Source of the DNA: Microcoleus sp. FACHB-672
GTDB lineage: Bacteria > Cyanobacteriota > Cyanobacteriia > Cyanobacteriales > Oscillatoriaceae
DNA length: 64,000 nucleotides
Reading direction: 5' to 3'
NCBI RefSeq assembly: GCF_014695725.1
Contig: NZ_JACJOU010000032.1
Location: forward strand, 62,001 to 126,000
The notes below the pieces were generated by a model. The model was not told the origin of the DNA and searched no databases. It saw only the letters and a list, made by a program, of their open reading frames with translations. Shown here in pieces: positions 55,761 to 64,000 of this stretch (position 1 is its first letter; each line of letters begins with the position of its first letter). The translations under genes were made by a program, and so were the position numbers.

Positions 55761-57281
55761 ATGACTTACTGCATTAATCCCAATTGCCCAAAGCCTCAAA
55801 ATCCTGAAAACTTGCTTTTTTGCCAAAGTTGTGGTTCTGATTTGCTTTTAAACGGGCAGTATCGGGTCATGAGTATTTTGGGGGAAGGGGGTTTTGCTAA
55901 AACTTATGAAGTGAGTGATTGCGGCACGCCGAAAGTGCTAAAAGTGCTTTTCCTCCATCAGGAAAAGGCGATTTCACTGTTTCAGCAAGAAGCGCGAGTT
56001 TTAAGCCGGTTGAATCATCCTGGAATTCCGAGAGTTGAATCCGATGGTTATTTTACTTTTTATCCCAAAAATAGCGACCAGCCTGTATATTGCCTCGTGA
56101 TGGAAAAAATAGCAGGGTTGGATTTAGAGGAGTGGATGAATGAGAGAAATCATCAACCCATTTCTGAAGCCTTGGCTATTAACTGGTTAAAAGAACTGGC
56201 AGAAATTTTAGAGCGCGTTCACCAGCAAAATTATTTTCATCGAGATATCAAGCCGGCTAATATTATGCTGCGATCTTCTGCGGATTCCCTGAATACAGGG
56301 CGTCAGGAACTGGCATTAATTGATTTTGGCACGGCGAGGGCGATTACCGCTACAGTTCTTGGAGGCCGGCACAATGGGACGCAAATTTTTTCAGCCGGCT
56401 ATTCACCCATTGAACAAGTGAACGGTCAAGCGGTGCCGCAATCAGATTTTTTTGCATTAGGACGCACTTTTGTTTATTTACTCACCGGCTTGCTTCCTAG
56501 CGATCTGCCGGTGGATGCCGATACAGGCGATTTAATCTGGCGAGATCGGGCAAATGTCTCGCAGCCAGTGGCCGATTTGATTGACAATCTGATGGGTTTG
56601 TTTCCGGTTAATCGGCCTCAAAATGCCCAAATTATTTTACAGCGGTTAGCAGAAATAGAAGGCGCTTTAGATCAAGTTCAGTCCCCATCTGCAAAGGTTA
56701 AATCTGCTAGTGGCAGCCACAACATTCAACCAGCCAGTTATTCGGCTGCCGGCTTTTGGCCGCGTTTTGCTGCTTATGTGATCGATAGCACGACTGTCAC
56801 GCTTGGAGGAGCTATTATTGGCGGATTTTTAATTAATCATGTCTATAACCTGATTCAGGAGCCTTGGCAAGCTTTAGGCGTATTTTTAGGAGCAATGGTG
56901 CTAAGCGCATTGGGAACGTTTGGCAGTTTTTTCGGCTTGCTAATTGCGGCACTGGCAATTGTGGGATCGGGAAAATCTTTAGGGGGAGTGGATTCAGTTT
57001 TGCTCGCTGTAGTCTTAATAGGAATTGGGCTAAAATGGCTTTATTTTACGGTGCTTGAATGTTCTCCGCTGCAAGCTACCTTGGGAAAAAGACGCTTAAA
57101 ACTTGTTGTCACAGACGCTCAAGGAAAACAAATTTCTTGGGGACGCGCGAATCGGCGTTATTGGAGTAAAACCGTTTCTGGATCTATTTTGTGTATTGGA
57201 TTTATTATGGCCGGCTTTAATCGCAAAAAGCAAGCGCTGCACGATATCATTGCCGATACTCTCGTTTCTAAAAAAATATAA
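55761..57281 (+). CDS. Zinc-ribbon Ser/Thr protein kinase with RDD membrane domain
   Basis: About 506 residues from the ATG at 55761 (MTYCINPNCPKPQ), chosen because the zinc ribbon starts at once; the frame is open 41 codons further but that part is not conserved-looking. Order: zinc ribbon (CxxxxC...CQSCG), protein kinase (about 35-300; GEGGFAKTYEV, HRDIKPANIML, DFGTA, PQSDFFALG), then from about 360 an RDD-type domain with hydrophobic segments (FGSFFGLLIAALAIVGSG; LLAVVLIGIGLKWLYF). RDD proteins form small-molecule or ion-transport units; fusing one to a kinase suggests the kinase sits at or regulates a membrane transporter. It may be paired with the related zinc-ribbon kinase downstream. 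Confidence 0.88.
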   Translation: MTYCINPNCPKPQNPENLLFCQSCGSDLLLNGQYRVMSILGEGGFAKTYEVSDCGTPKVLKVLFLHQEKAISLFQQEARVLSRLNHPGIPRVESDGYFTFYPKNSDQPVYCLVMEKIAGLDLEEWMNERNHQPISEALAINWLKELAEILERVHQQNYFHRDIKPANIMLRSSADSLNTGRQELALIDFGTARAITATVLGGRHNGTQIFSAGYSPIEQVNGQAVPQSDFFALGRTFVYLLTGLLPSDLPVDADTGDLIWRDRANVSQPVADLIDNLMGLFPVNRPQNAQIILQRLAEIEGALDQVQSPSAKVKSASGSHNIQPASYSAAGFWPRFAAYVIDSTTVTLGGAIIGGFLINHVYNLIQEPWQALGVFLGAMVLSALGTFGSFFGLLIAALAIVGSGKSLGGVDSVLLAVVLIGIGLKWLYFTVLECSPLQATLGKRRLKLVVTDAQGKQISWGRANRRYWSKTVSGSILCIGFIMAGFNRKKQALHDIIADTLVSKKI

Positions 57282-57986
57282 CAAAATTAAGAAACAGACG
57301 TTTACATTGTGGTTGGGAGTAAAGAAAAAGGCAGAGCCAATTTTGAAGTATTGAACACCGGGAAAATTCTAAAAAAATCCGAAACAGCAGCAAGGTTAAC
57401 TTACGCCACAGAATTAACAGGTGTTTTCTAAGCAGATAACTATAAAAAAATAAGGTTAATTCTCTTCAGTTTTTATGAATTTTCTACCGATAAAGTGGAA
57501 AAATAAACTTTAAGTCTTAAAACTGAAATGCGACTTGGGGATTGAAGACTGTTGCCGGAAGCATGGAGCGGAGAATTTTAAATTTCTTATGGGAAAAGAG
57601 GGGAAAATGTTACTTTCATCACCGGCTCGACAAGTGCTATACTAGATATGCATAAAACGCCTTGTTTTTCTCCCCTAAAAGTATCGAATAGAGCTGAATA
57701 AGGGCCGGCAGGGCATTTAAGCATCAAATAGGCTTGCGGGTGATCGTCAAAACAATACAGTGAATTGTTAAAAAAAGCGGTAAAACAAAAACAAGCAAAA
57801 TGCACCGGCAAGCGCTTCAACACCTACCGCAATCGGCAAGCTGAACAAGCGTCAAGGGTATTTTTGGTTAACTATCGCATACCATACTGATATTGATTGC
57901 TTGGCGTGACCCTACAGTGATCCCGCCAGTCTCGCAAGTTATAGTGTTCTTGAGCCTGTCCTCTGAATCTGGGTGAGCTAGCTTCC
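57282..57986. other. 705 bp spacer between two zinc-ribbon kinase genes
   Basis: No credible gene: open frames at 57103-57354 and 57587-57823 have no motif or ribosome binding site. The first half is A/T-rich with no clear hairpin; the promoter of the WD40 kinase is expected in the last 150 bp. I see nothing else. Confidence 0.5.
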
Positions 57987-60065
57987 GTGAGTTTTTGCCT
58001 CAATCCCAAATGCCCCAATCCCTCCGATCTGTCGAACAATCACAGAGACGTTTGCCGTCACTGCGGCTCAGAGTTGGTCGTGCGAAACCGTTATCGGATC
58101 GTCCGACCGCTTGGAGGCGGAGGCTTTGGCAAAACCTTTGAAGTTGACGATCAAGGCACCTTAAAAGTCTTAAAAATTCTTTACAAGAATCATCCCAAAG
58201 CCGTAGAACTGTTTCAGCAAGAAGCCACGGTGTTGAGCCGGTTGCAGCACCCAGGAATTCCCACAGTAGAACCCAATGGCTACTTCACCTTTTTGCCCCA
58301 CAATTTCAAAGAGCCATTGCACTGCTTAGTGATGGAAAAAATTCAGGGCTTAAATCTTGAAGAGTGGATGAAAGAACGCGAAAACAAACCACTTAGCCAA
58401 GAAGAAGCCCTGGACTGTTTAAAAAAAATTGCAGAAATCCTGGATAAAGTCCACCAGCAACAATTTTTTCATCGGGATATCAAACCACTCAACATCATGC
58501 GTCGGCCTAATAGCCAGCTGGTGTTAATTGACTTTGGGGCTGCTAGAGAAGTGACCTCAACCTATCTTGCAAAAGTCGGTCAGGGGCAAAACGTTACAGG
58601 CATTGTTTCCCCAGGCTACACGCCACCCGAACAAGTGAATGGCAAAGCCGTCCCCCAATCGGATTTCTACGCTTTGGGGCGAACTTTTGTTTATTTAATG
58701 ACCGGCAGCCCCCCCACCGCATTTCCAGAAAACCCCCGCACAGGTAAGTTAATTTGGCGAGAAAAAGCCCCACAAATTAACCTAGAATTTGCCGATGTCA
58801 TTGATTACCTGATGGCTCCATTCCCGGGTAATCGGCCTCAAAATGCCCAAATGATTTTACAGTGTTTGGCAGATATAGAGCCGGGGAGTTCATACAATCC
58901 ACAAACCGGCTTTTCCAAACCCCGCTTTTACAGCGGCAACAGCAATTTGCTGGGGCGTTCTTCCCGAGAAATATCTACTTCCAAACAAGGCTCCACAGCC
59001 TCTAAAAATCGCCAAAAACAAAAAGCCGGTCAATATAAAAAACTATTAATTCGTACCGGCGCACTAGCACTGCTGTTCCTTGCCAGCACCCAACTTTTCA
59101 GTTATTGGCGCTACGGAAACTTCCCCGCCAACCCTATCCGGGTGCTTGCCAGCATCCCCAGCAGCCGCTTTCTTCAAAAAAGCGTCAGTAGCCAAGTTGG
59201 TCATGTCAATGCCATCACCATCAGTCCCGTTCCAGTGGGAGCGAGAAAGGCAAGCAACTTTATCTTTGCTAGCGCCAGTTACGGAACGCTTAGACTCTGG
59301 GAAGAAAACACCGGCAAACTGCGGCACGCCTTCTTTGATGCCCATTCTAATGCGATTGGCGCACTTGCCATGACCCCAGATGGCAAACTCCTTGCCAGTG
59401 GCAGTACCGACAAGACGATCAGGCTATGGAATCTTGAGAAAAACTTTCGGATACGCACGATCCCAGCTCACGCCGGCTCAGTCAACGCCCTAGCCATCAG
59501 CCCAGATGGCAAAACCCTGATTAGCGCTAGTGACGACAAGACGATCAGACTGTGGCGTTTGCCAACCGGCAAGCGGATACTCACGATCCCTGCTCATGCC
59601 GGCCCTGTCAATGCTCTAGCCATCAGCCCAAGTGGTGAAATTCTTGCTAGTGGCAGCGATGACAATACAATCAAGCTTTGGGATCTGAGTACCGGCAAAC
59701 TGCTCAGTACCTTTGTGGGGCATAAAGGATCGGTTCATGCGCTCGCCATCAGTCCAGATGGCAAAACCCTCGTCAGTGGCAGCGCAGACAACACTGTTAA
59801 GCAGTGGAATCTAGGCACCGGCAAGCTACGCAGAACTTTGGAAGGGCATTCTAGCAGGGTTCGGTCGCTTGCGATCAGCCCGAATGGTAAAACCCTCGTC
59901 AGTGCCGGTGACACGATCATGCTGTGGAATCTCAAAACCGGCAAACACTTAGAAACTTTGTTAGGGCACGCTAACTATGTCAGTTCAGTTGCGATCACGC
60001 CTGATGGCAAAACCCTAATTAGTGGCAGTCGGGATCAAACGATTAAGATTTGGCAGATGCCGTAG
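57987..60065 (+). CDS. Zinc-ribbon Ser/Thr kinase with WD40 propeller
   Basis: 692 residues from a GTG. Order: N-terminal zinc ribbon (CLNPKCPNP ... CRHCGSE), protein kinase (about 35-300; GGGGFGKTFEV, HRDIKPLNIM, DFGAA, PQSDFYALG), a hydrophobic segment near 350 (GALALLFLASTQLFSYW) that is a likely single transmembrane helix, and a C-terminal WD40 beta-propeller of about seven blades (GHKGSVHALAISPDGKTL and WNLGTGK-type units). The kinase would face the cytoplasm with the propeller on the other side of the membrane, or the reverse. Adjacent to and related to the RDD kinase, suggesting an ancient duplication of the ribbon-kinase half. Confidence 0.9.
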   Translation: MSFCLNPKCPNPSDLSNNHRDVCRHCGSELVVRNRYRIVRPLGGGGFGKTFEVDDQGTLKVLKILYKNHPKAVELFQQEATVLSRLQHPGIPTVEPNGYFTFLPHNFKEPLHCLVMEKIQGLNLEEWMKERENKPLSQEEALDCLKKIAEILDKVHQQQFFHRDIKPLNIMRRPNSQLVLIDFGAAREVTSTYLAKVGQGQNVTGIVSPGYTPPEQVNGKAVPQSDFYALGRTFVYLMTGSPPTAFPENPRTGKLIWREKAPQINLEFADVIDYLMAPFPGNRPQNAQMILQCLADIEPGSSYNPQTGFSKPRFYSGNSNLLGRSSREISTSKQGSTASKNRQKQKAGQYKKLLIRTGALALLFLASTQLFSYWRYGNFPANPIRVLASIPSSRFLQKSVSSQVGHVNAITISPVPVGARKASNFIFASASYGTLRLWEENTGKLRHAFFDAHSNAIGALAMTPDGKLLASGSTDKTIRLWNLEKNFRIRTIPAHAGSVNALAISPDGKTLISASDDKTIRLWRLPTGKRILTIPAHAGPVNALAISPSGEILASGSDDNTIKLWDLSTGKLLSTFVGHKGSVHALAISPDGKTLVSGSADNTVKQWNLGTGKLRRTLEGHSSRVRSLAISPNGKTLVSAGDTIMLWNLKTGKHLETLLGHANYVSSVAITPDGKTLISGSRDQTIKIWQMP

Positions 60066-60127
60066 GGACTCGGAGCTAGAGGGGGAGAACCAACTTGAGA
60101 TCAAAAATAGAATTATGAAATTGACTT

Positions 60128-63100
60128 TTAACGATTAATCTGGAATAGAAAATCAGTCGCTTCACCCGCAGTTAAAGGCTTCGAGAATAAATAACCCTGC
60201 ATTTCTTGGCAGTGGAGACTTTGCAATAAATTCTTTTGGGCTTGTGTTTCTACACCTTCCGCCACCACGCAGAAATTGAGGGCATGACCGAGGGAAACAA
60301 TTGCTTTGACAATGGCACTGTTATGGGGATCGCTTGTCATGTCCCGCACAAAAGCTCGATCAATTTTAAGCGAATGAAACGGGAAGTTTTTTAACCCACT
60401 GAGGGAGGCGTGACCGATGCCAAAATCATCCATTGAGAGGCAGATTCCCATTGCTTTGAGTTCGCCCAGTGTGGTGCGCGTGAAGTCTGAATCTAGCATT
60501 GCTGTATTTTCAGTAATTTCTAACTCCAAGTATTGAGGTTCCAAACCCGTCTGTTCTAAAACCTCGGCCACCATTGCCACTAAACTTGGTTGCTGAAACT
60601 GTCGGTTGGAAAAATTAACTGCCACGCGCATTGCCGGCAAACCGGCTTTCTGCCAAGCTTTATTTTGGGCGCAAGCTGTTTGCAAAACCCACTTCCCCAA
60701 GGGGATAATCAAACCGTTCTCTTCAGCTAAGGGAATAAACGCTTCCGGCGTCATGAGGCCCCGTTCTGGGTGCTGCCAACGCACGAGCGCCTCCATACAG
60801 GTAATTTCGCCGGTATTTGTGTTTAACTGCGGCTGGTAGTGAACGAGAAATTCTCCACGCTCAAAGGCAAGGTGCAAGCTATTATCTAAAACCAATAATG
60901 CAGAGGCTTCTGCATTCATACTGGGGGTAAATATTTGGTAATTATTTCGGCCCCGTTCTTTGGCGCGATACAACGCCGTATCTGCATTTTTAATTAACGT
61001 TTCAGCATCTTCCCCATCATTTGGATAAAGGGCAATGCCAATGCTGCAAGTAATGTAGAGATGGTGCCCTTCTATCTCAAATGCCGGCTGTAGAGAATCA
61101 ATAATTCTTTGAGCAATATGAAGCGCGTCCTCTAGGCAATTAAGGTGAGGCAAGAGCGCGATAAATTCATCTCCCCCCCAGCGAACAATCGTATCTCCTT
61201 CACGTAGACAGCTTTTCAGGCGTTGGGCGGCAGTTTGCAGCAATTGATCGCCGACTGCATGACCCAAGGTGTCATTAATAATTTTAAAGCGGTCGAGATC
61301 GAGAAAAATGATAGCCAGTTTATGCCGGCGATTTGCGGCTGTTTCCAGCGCTAAAGTTAGTTGGAGATCCAATAGCTGCCGGTTGGGTAAGCCGGTGAGC
61401 CGGTCATGAAGCGCTTGGTGGCGGATTATTTCTTCTTGCTGATGGCGCTGGAGTGCGCCGCCGATACTTGCTGCGATCGCTACCAAAATAGATTCTTCAC
61501 TTTTAGACCAACCGCGCTCTGTGTGGCAATCGTCGAAGCCGACATAGCCCCAGCATTCATTATTGACCGAAACCGGCACCATGAGAATTGAGACAATGCC
61601 ATCTGCCTCTAAACGTTCTCGTTCGCCGGCTGGAAAGTCTACAGCGTTGCCACTCATCGGCTGATTGGCTGAGAGTGAATCATACCACCGGCACAGATGA
61701 GTGTTGTAAGCAAGATTTTGCCAGTGAGGTTTGTTGAGCATTGGCTCGAACAACTCTGCCACCCATTCAAAGCGCATACTCAGTGCCGGCTCACCTGTAA
61801 CGGGATGGGGATGGTTTTGGCAGATGTAAACCCGATCAACGCCGGCAGCCATTCCCAGCGTTGCTAAAGCTTTGACAATTGCTGAGCCGTGGTTGGTATC
61901 TGTGAGCAAATAATTCATCGCTTCGGCGACGCCTTGAAGCAAGTTGTCGCGTTTGACGAGTTCTGCTTCGGCTTGCTTGCGCTGGGTAATGTCTACAACC
62001 GTACCTTCATATCCCAGCAGTGTGCCGCCGGTGTCTCGAACGGCGCGAGCATTTTCAGAAATCCAGATCGTGCTGCCGTCTTTGCGATAAATTTCTGACT
62101 CAAAATCTAAGACGGCATCTCGCTGTTGTAAAAGCCGGCTGAACTGTAATCGCCGGTCAGGATTGACGTAGAGTTGGTGCTGAATATCTGTCAGGGTCGC
62201 CATCAACTCTGCCGGCGAGTCGTAGCCATAGATGCGAGCCAGCATTGAGTTTGCCGTGAGGTAACGCCCTTCGGGTGTAGTCTGAAAAATTCCTTCAACA
62301 GCATTTTCAAAAATGCTGCGATACTTTTCTTCTGCTTGTTTTAATGCAACTTCTGCCCGTTTGCGTTCTGTGATGTCTTCTTGGACACAAACCCAATACT
62401 TTTTTCCTGACATTTCCAAAGCGCTAATATGAGCATAAGTTGTGAAAACTGTTTTATCTTTTTTGAGGTTATTAAATTCTCCCAACCATGAGCCTTGTTT
62501 GTTCAACTGCTCGATAATTTTAACCGTGAGTCTAGCATTTTCTGACAGTTGGTAAACATTGAGAGTGGAAAAGTGTTTTCCTTGCAATTCACCTCGTTCA
62601 TATCCAAACATGGCATCGAAGGCAGGATTTGTAAAAGTAATCATGCCATTTTCATCGGTGACACTGACGCCTTCTGCCATGCTTTCTAGGACTTGAGCTT
62701 GAGCTTTGAGCGCTTCTTCGGTTTGTTTGCGTTCCGTGATGTCAGTGATAAATCCTTCGAGTGCTAGAACGTTACCCATATTGTCAAATACGCCACTCCC
62801 TTTTTCCCACAGCCATTTTTCTAACCCTGACTTAGTACGAATTCGATATTCAACCACATAAGGTTCCTTTTTAGCAATTGCCATTTCAATTGCTTTAAGA
62901 ACGTTTGGTAAATCTTCAGGATGAGTGAGATCGCTATAGGAAATGAGCCGGCTTTTCCCGGCAAGTTCTTCGCTGTGATATTCAATTAGGTTAAAGACAC
63001 CCTCAGAGAGGTAGTTCATCGACCATTCAGAATCGCTGGCGCAGGAGAAGACAAAGCCGGGTAATGTGTTGATGAGGTGAGCCAATTTTCGCTGGCTTTC

Positions 63101-64000
63101 TCTAAGGGCGTCTTCGGCTTGCTTGCGCTGCATTAGGGTGCCTAGTTGGGCAGCGACGGCAGAAACGAGTTCTACCATGCGCCGATCTGCTGGGCAAGAT
63201 TCAAACGTGAAGAACACGAGGACTGCCAGGACTTGATCGTTGGCGATGATCGGAACGCCCAAGCCGGCTTTAAGTCCCCAACTCATTGCCAACTGGGCAC
63301 GCAGAAAAATTGATTCCGATTCAATTGAAACATCCTGATGCCACTCTGGCTGTTTTGAAAGCCACACGCGTCCGGGCAAACCAATACCTTTGGCAAACCG
63401 TAAGCCTTCGCTGATTTGGCTAAACCTCAAAAGCTCGTTGGTGCTGATGTAGTAAGCTGGGCTGCCATACAGGGCGGTTGCGTCTGGGCTGGGAATCCAG
63501 GCTTCGCCATAATTCCAGCCGGTGGCTTCGCAGCAGTAGCGCAGGGCAATGGCGAGGGCGTTTTGAAAGTCTTCGGCTGCGGCGATTGCCAAGGCGATGT
63601 TTTGCAAGAGTTGGGCTTGTGCTTCCACTCGCCGGTACTCTGTCAAGTCTTGACACAAGCCGATAATTTGAGTAATTGTGCCGTCTTGGCTGAACACCGG
63701 CGAGAGTCGAGTAGCGAGGTGACGGATTTTGTCACAGATGTCGCCGGCAGGATCTTTGCGAGTGTCAAAGATTGCCTCATATTCAATTGACTGACGTTGC
63801 TCAAGACAGTCTCTGAGGTGTTTTGTGGTTGTGCCGGCGATCCCCTGTGGCAGGCATTCTTGCAAGCGAAAACCGACGGGATCTTCGGTCGTTACCGACA
63901 GCATTTGTCTGCTGGCGGGATTGGTGGCAACAAAGCGAAATTCGGGGGCTTCCGCGCAGGCTGTATCCTCACAAGCGTTTGAGGCAGCATTAGCCGGCTG
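60128..64000 (-). CDS. PAS/GAF sensor diguanylate cyclase-phosphodiesterase (partial at right edge)
   Basis: The frame is open through the right edge of the window, so the true start is outside; the first internal ATG is at 63904 and residues are counted from there. Before it an upstream PAS core is already readable (FRFVATNPASRQ). Order: PAS (to about 105), GAF (about 110-265), PAS/PAC (about 275-395), PAS (about 400-515), PAS (about 525-640), GAF (about 660-815), GGDEF (about 835-990; intact RWGGDEFIALL near 911) and EAL (about 1000-1255; intact MEALVRW near 1040). Motifs at both catalytic sites are intact, so it may make and break c-di-GMP, with one activity likely regulatory. No transmembrane segment in the visible part. 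No obvious partner gene. Confidence 0.93.
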   Translation of the reverse strand, partial: QPANAASNACEDTACAEAPEFRFVATNPASRQMLSVTTEDPVGFRLQECLPQGIAGTTTKHLRDCLEQRQSIEYEAIFDTRKDPAGDICDKIRHLATRLSPVFSQDGTITQIIGLCQDLTEYRRVEAQAQLLQNIALAIAAAEDFQNALAIALRYCCEATGWNYGEAWIPSPDATALYGSPAYYISTNELLRFSQISEGLRFAKGIGLPGRVWLSKQPEWHQDVSIESESIFLRAQLAMSWGLKAGLGVPIIANDQVLAVLVFFTFESCPADRRMVELVSAVAAQLGTLMQRKQAEDALRESQRKLAHLINTLPGFVFSCASDSEWSMNYLSEGVFNLIEYHSEELAGKSRLISYSDLTHPEDLPNVLKAIEMAIAKKEPYVVEYRIRTKSGLEKWLWEKGSGVFDNMGNVLALEGFITDITERKQTEEALKAQAQVLESMAEGVSVTDENGMITFTNPAFDAMFGYERGELQGKHFSTLNVYQLSENARLTVKIIEQLNKQGSWLGEFNNLKKDKTVFTTYAHISALEMSGKKYWVCVQEDITERKRAEVALKQAEEKYRSIFENAVEGIFQTTPEGRYLTANSMLARIYGYDSPAELMATLTDIQHQLYVNPDRRLQFSRLLQQRDAVLDFESEIYRKDGSTIWISENARAVRDTGGTLLGYEGTVVDITQRKQAEAELVKRDNLLQGVAEAMNYLLTDTNHGSAIVKALATLGMAAGVDRVYICQNHPHPVTGEPALSMRFEWVAELFEPMLNKPHWQNLAYNTHLCRWYDSLSANQPMSGNAVDFPAGERERLEADGIVSILMVPVSVNNECWGYVGFDDCHTERGWSKSEESILVAIAASIGGALQRHQQEEIIRHQALHDRLTGLPNRQLLDLQLTLALETAANRRHKLAIIFLDLDRFKIINDTLGHAVGDQLLQTAAQRLKSCLREGDTIVRWGGDEFIALLPHLNCLEDALHIAQRIIDSLQPAFEIEGHHLYITCSIGIALYPNDGEDAETLIKNADTALYRAKERGRNNYQIFTPSMNAEASALLVLDNSLHLAFERGEFLVHYQPQLNTNTGEITCMEALVRWQHPERGLMTPEAFIPLAEENGLIIPLGKWVLQTACAQNKAWQKAGLPAMRVAVNFSNRQFQQPSLVAMVAEVLEQTGLEPQYLELEITENTAMLDSDFTRTTLGELKAMGICLSMDDFGIGHASLSGLKNFPFHSLKIDRAFVRDMTSDPHNSAIVKAIVSLGHALNFCVVAEGVETQAQKNLLQSLHCQEMQGYLFSKPLTAGEATDFLFQINR

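Noticed and set aside
57587-57823. 78-codon minus-strand frame between the two zinc-ribbon kinases
   Set aside because: No start signal, no homologous-looking motif; composition fits spacer DNA.

Overview
This 64 kb window is chromosomal DNA from a cyanobacterium, probably a filamentous Oscillatoriales/Microcoleus-like organism; the genus is an inference. The strongest evidence is the split RNA polymerase beta' subunit (separate rpoC1 and rpoC2, the latter with the large cyanobacterial insertion), found only in cyanobacteria and plastids. Supporting signs are DUF1997 and DUF4079 proteins, many multidomain Ser/Thr and histidine kinases, SLH-domain outer-membrane proteins, class III PHA synthase, heptanucleotide tandem repeats in spacers, and a highly iterated GCCGGC hexamer alongside some GCGATCGC (HIP1). 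I saw no rRNA, tRNA, CRISPR array, transposase or intact prophage.

Layout. 1-11.7 kb: tatD, then rpoB-rpoC1-rpoC2 ending in tandem terminators; a frameshifted HNH endonuclease gene fills the rpoB-rpoC1 spacer. 11.7-18.6 kb: a two-gene minus-strand signalling operon (a 1775-residue Ser/Thr kinase/ATPase/GAF/histidine kinase and a receiver-histidine kinase). 19-21 kb: an HtrA-type protease and a His-rich CsoR/InrS-type metal repressor. 21-24.6 kb: an SLH beta-barrel protein followed at once by a secreted CHAT (caspase-like) protein. 25-28.7 kb: a small unknown gene, a membrane-anchored lambda-endolysin-like enzyme, an NAD(P)-binding Ycf39-like protein, DUF1997 and DUF4079. 29-31 kb: a ferritin-like/hemerythrin fusion and a cupin.

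31.3-40.3 kb is a polyhydroxyalkanoate (PHA) region: phaE and phaC (class III synthase), a VKOR-like membrane protein, a phasin-like gene interrupted by two in-frame stops, phaA (thiolase), phaB (acetoacetyl-CoA reductase), an alpha/beta hydrolase and two tandemly duplicated short-chain dehydrogenases. PhaA condenses two acetyl-CoA, PhaB reduces the product to 3-hydroxybutyryl-CoA, and PhaEC polymerises it; the phasin would coat the granule.

40-64 kb: a 14-repeat ankyrin protein, a GHMP kinase/UTP-sugar pyrophosphorylase fusion, an AMIN-domain amidase, an AT-rich TPR protein, a 2OG-Fe(II) oxygenase, purH, a GH57/DUF3536 protein, a CAX Ca2+/H+ exchanger, two zinc-ribbon Ser/Thr kinases (one with RDD, one with WD40), and a PAS/GAF/GGDEF/EAL protein that runs off the right edge.

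The observations most worth following are the HNH relic inside the RNA polymerase operon, the phasin-like gene with two stop codons, the kinase-pyrophosphorylase fusion, and the SLH/CHAT gene pair.
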